This document shows, piece after piece, positions 61,084 through 64,000 of a stretch of DNA of 64,000 nucleotides. A program made the translations under genes and the position numbers. Below the pieces are notes generated by a model that worked only from the letters and a program-made list of their open reading frames with translations, did not search any database and was not told where the DNA came from. The stretch covers positions 1 to 64,000 of the forward strand of contig JANOWJ010000026.1 in NCBI GenBank assembly GCA_031417835.1, written 5' to 3'. This DNA comes from JADJLQ01 sp031417835. Its GTDB lineage: Bacteria; Bacteroidota; Bacteroidia; Chitinophagales; Saprospiraceae. Position 1 is the first letter of the stretch, and the number at the start of each line of letters is the position of its first letter.

Positions 61084-63561
61084 ATGAATCAAGAACATGA
61101 AAAGGAGGCTATAAATTTATTATCTAAATTACGCCGAACTTTTAAAGCAGACTTATTGACTTGCTATTTTCAAAACCCTCACTCCGGATACTATTGGCTC
61201 TTTTATAAAGATGGGAAATTCGCCTATCCATATCAAATGAATGGACCATTAACTTCACTTGATCAACATAAGCGAATGAATACAAAAAAGAGTTCTGAAT
61301 CTAAACTAGGTGTTGCCTATTTCAAAAAGATCCCTATTGACTTGTCAGAAAATGTTTTGTCTGCGACCTCTTTCATTAAAAGAGAAAAAATACAACATGT
61401 CATCCGTATACGCTTTAGCGATTATAGCCTTTTAAATCGTAGGAGCTCAAAAGACTTATGTTCAGTTATTATATTTTTAAATTATTTAAATTCTGACTTT
61501 TTCCCTTTAACAAAAGTACAAGCCGAATTAAAAGTTAAACCCTTATACCACTCATTAAAAGACAAACTAATTTATTTATCATCTCAACCAAAATTAAATA
61601 ATGCCGATGCCTGGCGACTTCGTTCGGTAATGCTCAAGTTTCAAAGTAAATTGGGAGAAGTATTAGGTATAAATGCACAAAAAACCTGCGAGGAGTTATA
61701 TAAGTTTATAGTTGAACAGGCGCTAAAATTAATTACCCCTAAATATGGGAAAAATATATTATGTGACCTCTCTGCGGTAAACGCAAATAATCGAGTAACT
61801 TCACTTCATGTTAATAAAAAAAATATAATAAAGGAACCTAACAAAGGAATTGTCGCATATGTAGGTCAAACAGGGCAAATATTTCTTATTAATGATGTGC
61901 AGAAGTATAATCAAAAAATAAACAATAATCCTTTAGATTCCTCACTCCCAAGATATATTGTATGTAACAAAAACACTTGTTGCGAAATTGCCATTCCTCT
62001 AATTATTCAAAATAGAGTTATTGGGGTGCTAAATCTTGAAGCAGATGCTAAAAATGCGTATGATGAAGCTAATATACTTATTTTGTTCCAATTTGCTGCA
62101 GCTGCTGCCCAGGCATTGCATCAGGCAACATTGTGGAAGAATATAAATACTGCCATTAAGCAAAATCATTGGCTTTCGCAATTAAATGAGGAGCAAGAAA
62201 TTTTTAAAAGTACAATTGATGCAGCCAATGAGCTTGAATATAATGCAACAATTTGGGATTTCCAAAAACAAAGATGGTACAATCAGTTAACGGGTACTAA
62301 AGATCCCAGAAGGGATGGATTTTCTGAACAAGTAAGGAAAAAAGGCAGGCCTATTGCCTTGACCGATATACGGATCGAAAATGACATGGTAAAGTATGAT
62401 GGAAAGATAGGAGTAATCGGCGATTCAGGTCTTTTTATAAAGTGGGAAAAATTTGACGATTCATTAAAAAAAATTTTGCCAAGCGAATCACTGGATAAAA
62501 TAGCAAGAAATATCGATAAGAATTCAACTCTAACAAATGTCATAACTGATCTAGGATTTCCGATTTTCGAATTAACAGATGATGGAAATCTCGGCCCTGT
62601 TAGAGCAACTTTATGGATTAAATGTCATAGACATTTTCTTTCTCTTGTCAATGATGACATTTGGTGTCTTTCATTACTATGTCGCAACACATCGGATTCT
62701 TTAAAAGCTTTTAATAAAACAACACGCGATATTCTTACTTACCATTTTGGTACAGAGAAAAGTGAAACGATAATTAAATTGAATGAAAATGCACTAGTTG
62801 CGAAAGAAGCAGACAACCTCATAGTTATGAATATTGATATTCGGGATTCAACCGAACTTTGCAAATTTTATTTACGCAATAATCGTGTACGAACTTATGT
62901 TAAACTTATAAGCAAGTATCACGAAAAAATTAGAGAAGTTATATTGAAATATGGTGGAGTTATGGACAAAACAATGGGAGACGGCATTCAAGCCCTTTTT
63001 AATGTTTACCAACCAACTATTCTCTCGATTGGCAAGGATTACAAACTTGAAGTAGAAAAGAAAAATGCAATTAGTTGTGCTTTTGAATGTTTTAAAGTAT
63101 TTGATGACCTGTTAATAAAATTTAAAGGCAAATTACTTTGGAACCCTATAGATAGAGGCGAGATTTGTTTAGGCGCTGGCCTTACTTTGGGAAGTGGATT
63201 CATTGGAAGTTTTTCTAAGTTTAAAGGCCTTGAGTATTCAATCTTAGGAGATGTGCCAAATAGAGCGGCAAAAATAGGATCGAGTGCCAGAACTGTAAAT
63301 GTGAAAAACTATCTATTGAATTCGATAGATTTTAATTCATTAGTAAAGAATTGTGAAGTAACAATAAATTTGAAAAAGCTCACAGACAAACAAATAAAAA
63401 AGATAGTAAAAACTTTAGAAAAACCATTAAGTGTACTCTGTGTGGACAAGAACTTTTTTACTGAAGCCCATGATCAAGATTACTGTTGTTTTTGTATTAC
63501 TATGAAAGGAAGTTCTGATTATGAACTTTTTTTATTTCTACGGGAGCAAATATTTCCTTAA
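61084..63561 (+). CDS. GAF-domain class III adenylate/guanylate cyclase
   Basis: 825 residues, cytoplasmic (no membrane span). A GAF domain occupies about residues 205-350, with GIVAYVGQTGQIFLINDVQKY and CEIAIPLIIQNRVIGVLNLEA. A middle region of about 200 residues (360-565) is not recognised. The C-terminal class III cyclase domain has the metal-binding MNIDIRDSTELCK (Asp) at about 581, MDKTMGDGIQALF (second Asp) at about 633, and EYSILGDVPNRAAKIGSSAR. The N-terminus of about 200 residues is also unassigned. It should make cAMP or cGMP, or another cyclic nucleotide as in Pycsar, upon ligand sensing by GAF. No effector gene is next to it. Confidence 0.8.
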   Translation: MNQEHEKEAINLLSKLRRTFKADLLTCYFQNPHSGYYWLFYKDGKFAYPYQMNGPLTSLDQHKRMNTKKSSESKLGVAYFKKIPIDLSENVLSATSFIKREKIQHVIRIRFSDYSLLNRRSSKDLCSVIIFLNYLNSDFFPLTKVQAELKVKPLYHSLKDKLIYLSSQPKLNNADAWRLRSVMLKFQSKLGEVLGINAQKTCEELYKFIVEQALKLITPKYGKNILCDLSAVNANNRVTSLHVNKKNIIKEPNKGIVAYVGQTGQIFLINDVQKYNQKINNNPLDSSLPRYIVCNKNTCCEIAIPLIIQNRVIGVLNLEADAKNAYDEANILILFQFAAAAAQALHQATLWKNINTAIKQNHWLSQLNEEQEIFKSTIDAANELEYNATIWDFQKQRWYNQLTGTKDPRRDGFSEQVRKKGRPIALTDIRIENDMVKYDGKIGVIGDSGLFIKWEKFDDSLKKILPSESLDKIARNIDKNSTLTNVITDLGFPIFELTDDGNLGPVRATLWIKCHRHFLSLVNDDIWCLSLLCRNTSDSLKAFNKTTRDILTYHFGTEKSETIIKLNENALVAKEADNLIVMNIDIRDSTELCKFYLRNNRVRTYVKLISKYHEKIREVILKYGGVMDKTMGDGIQALFNVYQPTILSIGKDYKLEVEKKNAISCAFECFKVFDDLLIKFKGKLLWNPIDRGEICLGAGLTLGSGFIGSFSKFKGLEYSILGDVPNRAAKIGSSARTVNVKNYLLNSIDFNSLVKNCEVTINLKKLTDKQIKKIVKTLEKPLSVLCVDKNFFTEAHDQDYCCFCITMKGSSDYELFLFLREQIFP

Positions 63562-63786
63562 AACCGCTCTGAGCACTCCCAAGATTCAGTTCACGCTCCA
63601 ACGATAAGTCTGCAATCTCCCCAAAAAAAAGCATGACCGCTGCAGAACAAACCAGTGGTTGGCGAATCGGAGCCGCCACCTACCGCTGATCATTTTGATT
63701 TATATCTAACTAGGGGAAGTAAATTTTTATACCCAGTAAATGTGGTAAAGAACCTATTTACTTATATGTAACAAAAAAGAAAAAAG

Positions 63787-63810
63787 TCACCTTTTTGCAG
63801 GTGATTTTGA
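63787..63810 (+). terminator. Weak rho-independent terminator candidate
   Basis: TCACCT (63787-63792) pairs with AGGTGA (63799-63804) around a 6-base loop and is followed by TTTT. It is 225 bases past the cyclase stop. The remaining bases 63562-64000 show no gene. Confidence 0.4.
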
Positions 63811-64000
63811 AAATTGTATTTGAAAATGTGATGCTTAAATGGCAACACATTTATATAATAAACTACCAAAATGACTTTTGTTCATACTTGGATTCTTACC
63901 ACCATTTTTGAAAACTCCTATGTTTTCACTGTTCAAGTTTATTAACAAAAAAAGACTCCTAGCAATTGAATTGCCTGTCAGGTAATTAGCTTAGTTTTTG

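Noticed and set aside
61084..63561. Identification as a Pycsar cyclase linked to the TIR-like remnant at 57.5 kb
   Set aside because: The remnant is 3.5 kb away, broken and separated by an unrelated esterase gene, and the cyclase is much larger than Pycsar cyclases.
1..64000. tRNA or rRNA genes
   Set aside because: I saw no cloverleaf with TTCGANTC-type T-loop and matching acceptor stem, and no rRNA signature words. A covariance search would be needed to be sure.

Overview
The window comes from a bacterium of the Bacteroidota, most likely a Saprospira-type environmental or sludge lineage. The evidence is a type IX secretion C-terminal sorting domain (58-60 kb), TAnnTTTG promoter boxes, almost no Shine-Dalgarno signals, an MtaB-type methylthiotransferase, DUF2147 and DUF1080 proteins, BNR-repeat secreted proteins and the general codon style. 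No tRNA, rRNA, CRISPR array or prophage was recognised. Taxonomy is inferred from gene content only.

Layout. 0-1.7 kb: the 5' part of a CHASE3/PAS histidine kinase and its response regulator. 1.7-7.3 kb: an accessory stretch, all on the minus strand, with gene fragments, a truncated HTH gene, a truncated globin and a two-gene DNA adenine methylase plus OLD/PARIS-like ATPase-TOPRIM unit. It is punctuated by palindromes built like integron attC sites. 7.8-13.6 kb: desaturase, nuclease-fold protein, transglycosylase MtgA, DUF2147 protein and a dicarboxylate symporter. 13.8-16.6 kb: a HipBA module next to an Abi_2 abortive-infection gene. 16.7-23.6 kb: a phenylalanine/tyrosine degradation cluster (PhhA, HppD, HmgA, FahA, a MarR regulator, an amino-acid dehydrogenase and a flavin reductase-like protein). 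24-28 kb: an AbiEii-type nucleotidyltransferase pair, two decayed lamin-tail fragments and two MITE-like elements. 28-35.6 kb: a secreted metalloprotease, MtaB, an unknown membrane-anchored protein and an acyl-CoA dehydrogenase/oxidase. 35.9-44.4 kb: a surface-glycan locus (double glycosyltransferase, methyltransferase, pyruvyltransferase-like protein, 2OG-Fe oxygenase, ABC export pair, MsbA-like exporter). 45-48.5 kb: an orphan HicB and a BNR-repeat protein. 48.5-51.8 kb: a 3.3-kb array of inverted palindromic repeats around a RAYT/IS200-like transposase. 51.8-64 kb: homocysteine methyltransferase, DUF1080 hydrolase plus Gfo/Idh/MocA oxidoreductase, a metalloprotease, a T9SS-exported double esterase and a GAF-class III nucleotide cyclase.

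Two themes stand out. First, defence and stress modules are scattered through the window: methylase/ATPase-TOPRIM, HipBA, Abi_2, DUF6922-like/AbiEii, orphan HicB and a TIR-like remnant. Second, the intergenic DNA is unusually rich in repeats. It holds at least five distinct families, two of them as inverted copies tens of kb apart, plus several copies of gene 3' ends placed far from their intact parents.

The best candidates for an undescribed system are the methylase/ATPase-TOPRIM pair in its cassette-like setting and the REPIN-like array with its resident transposase.
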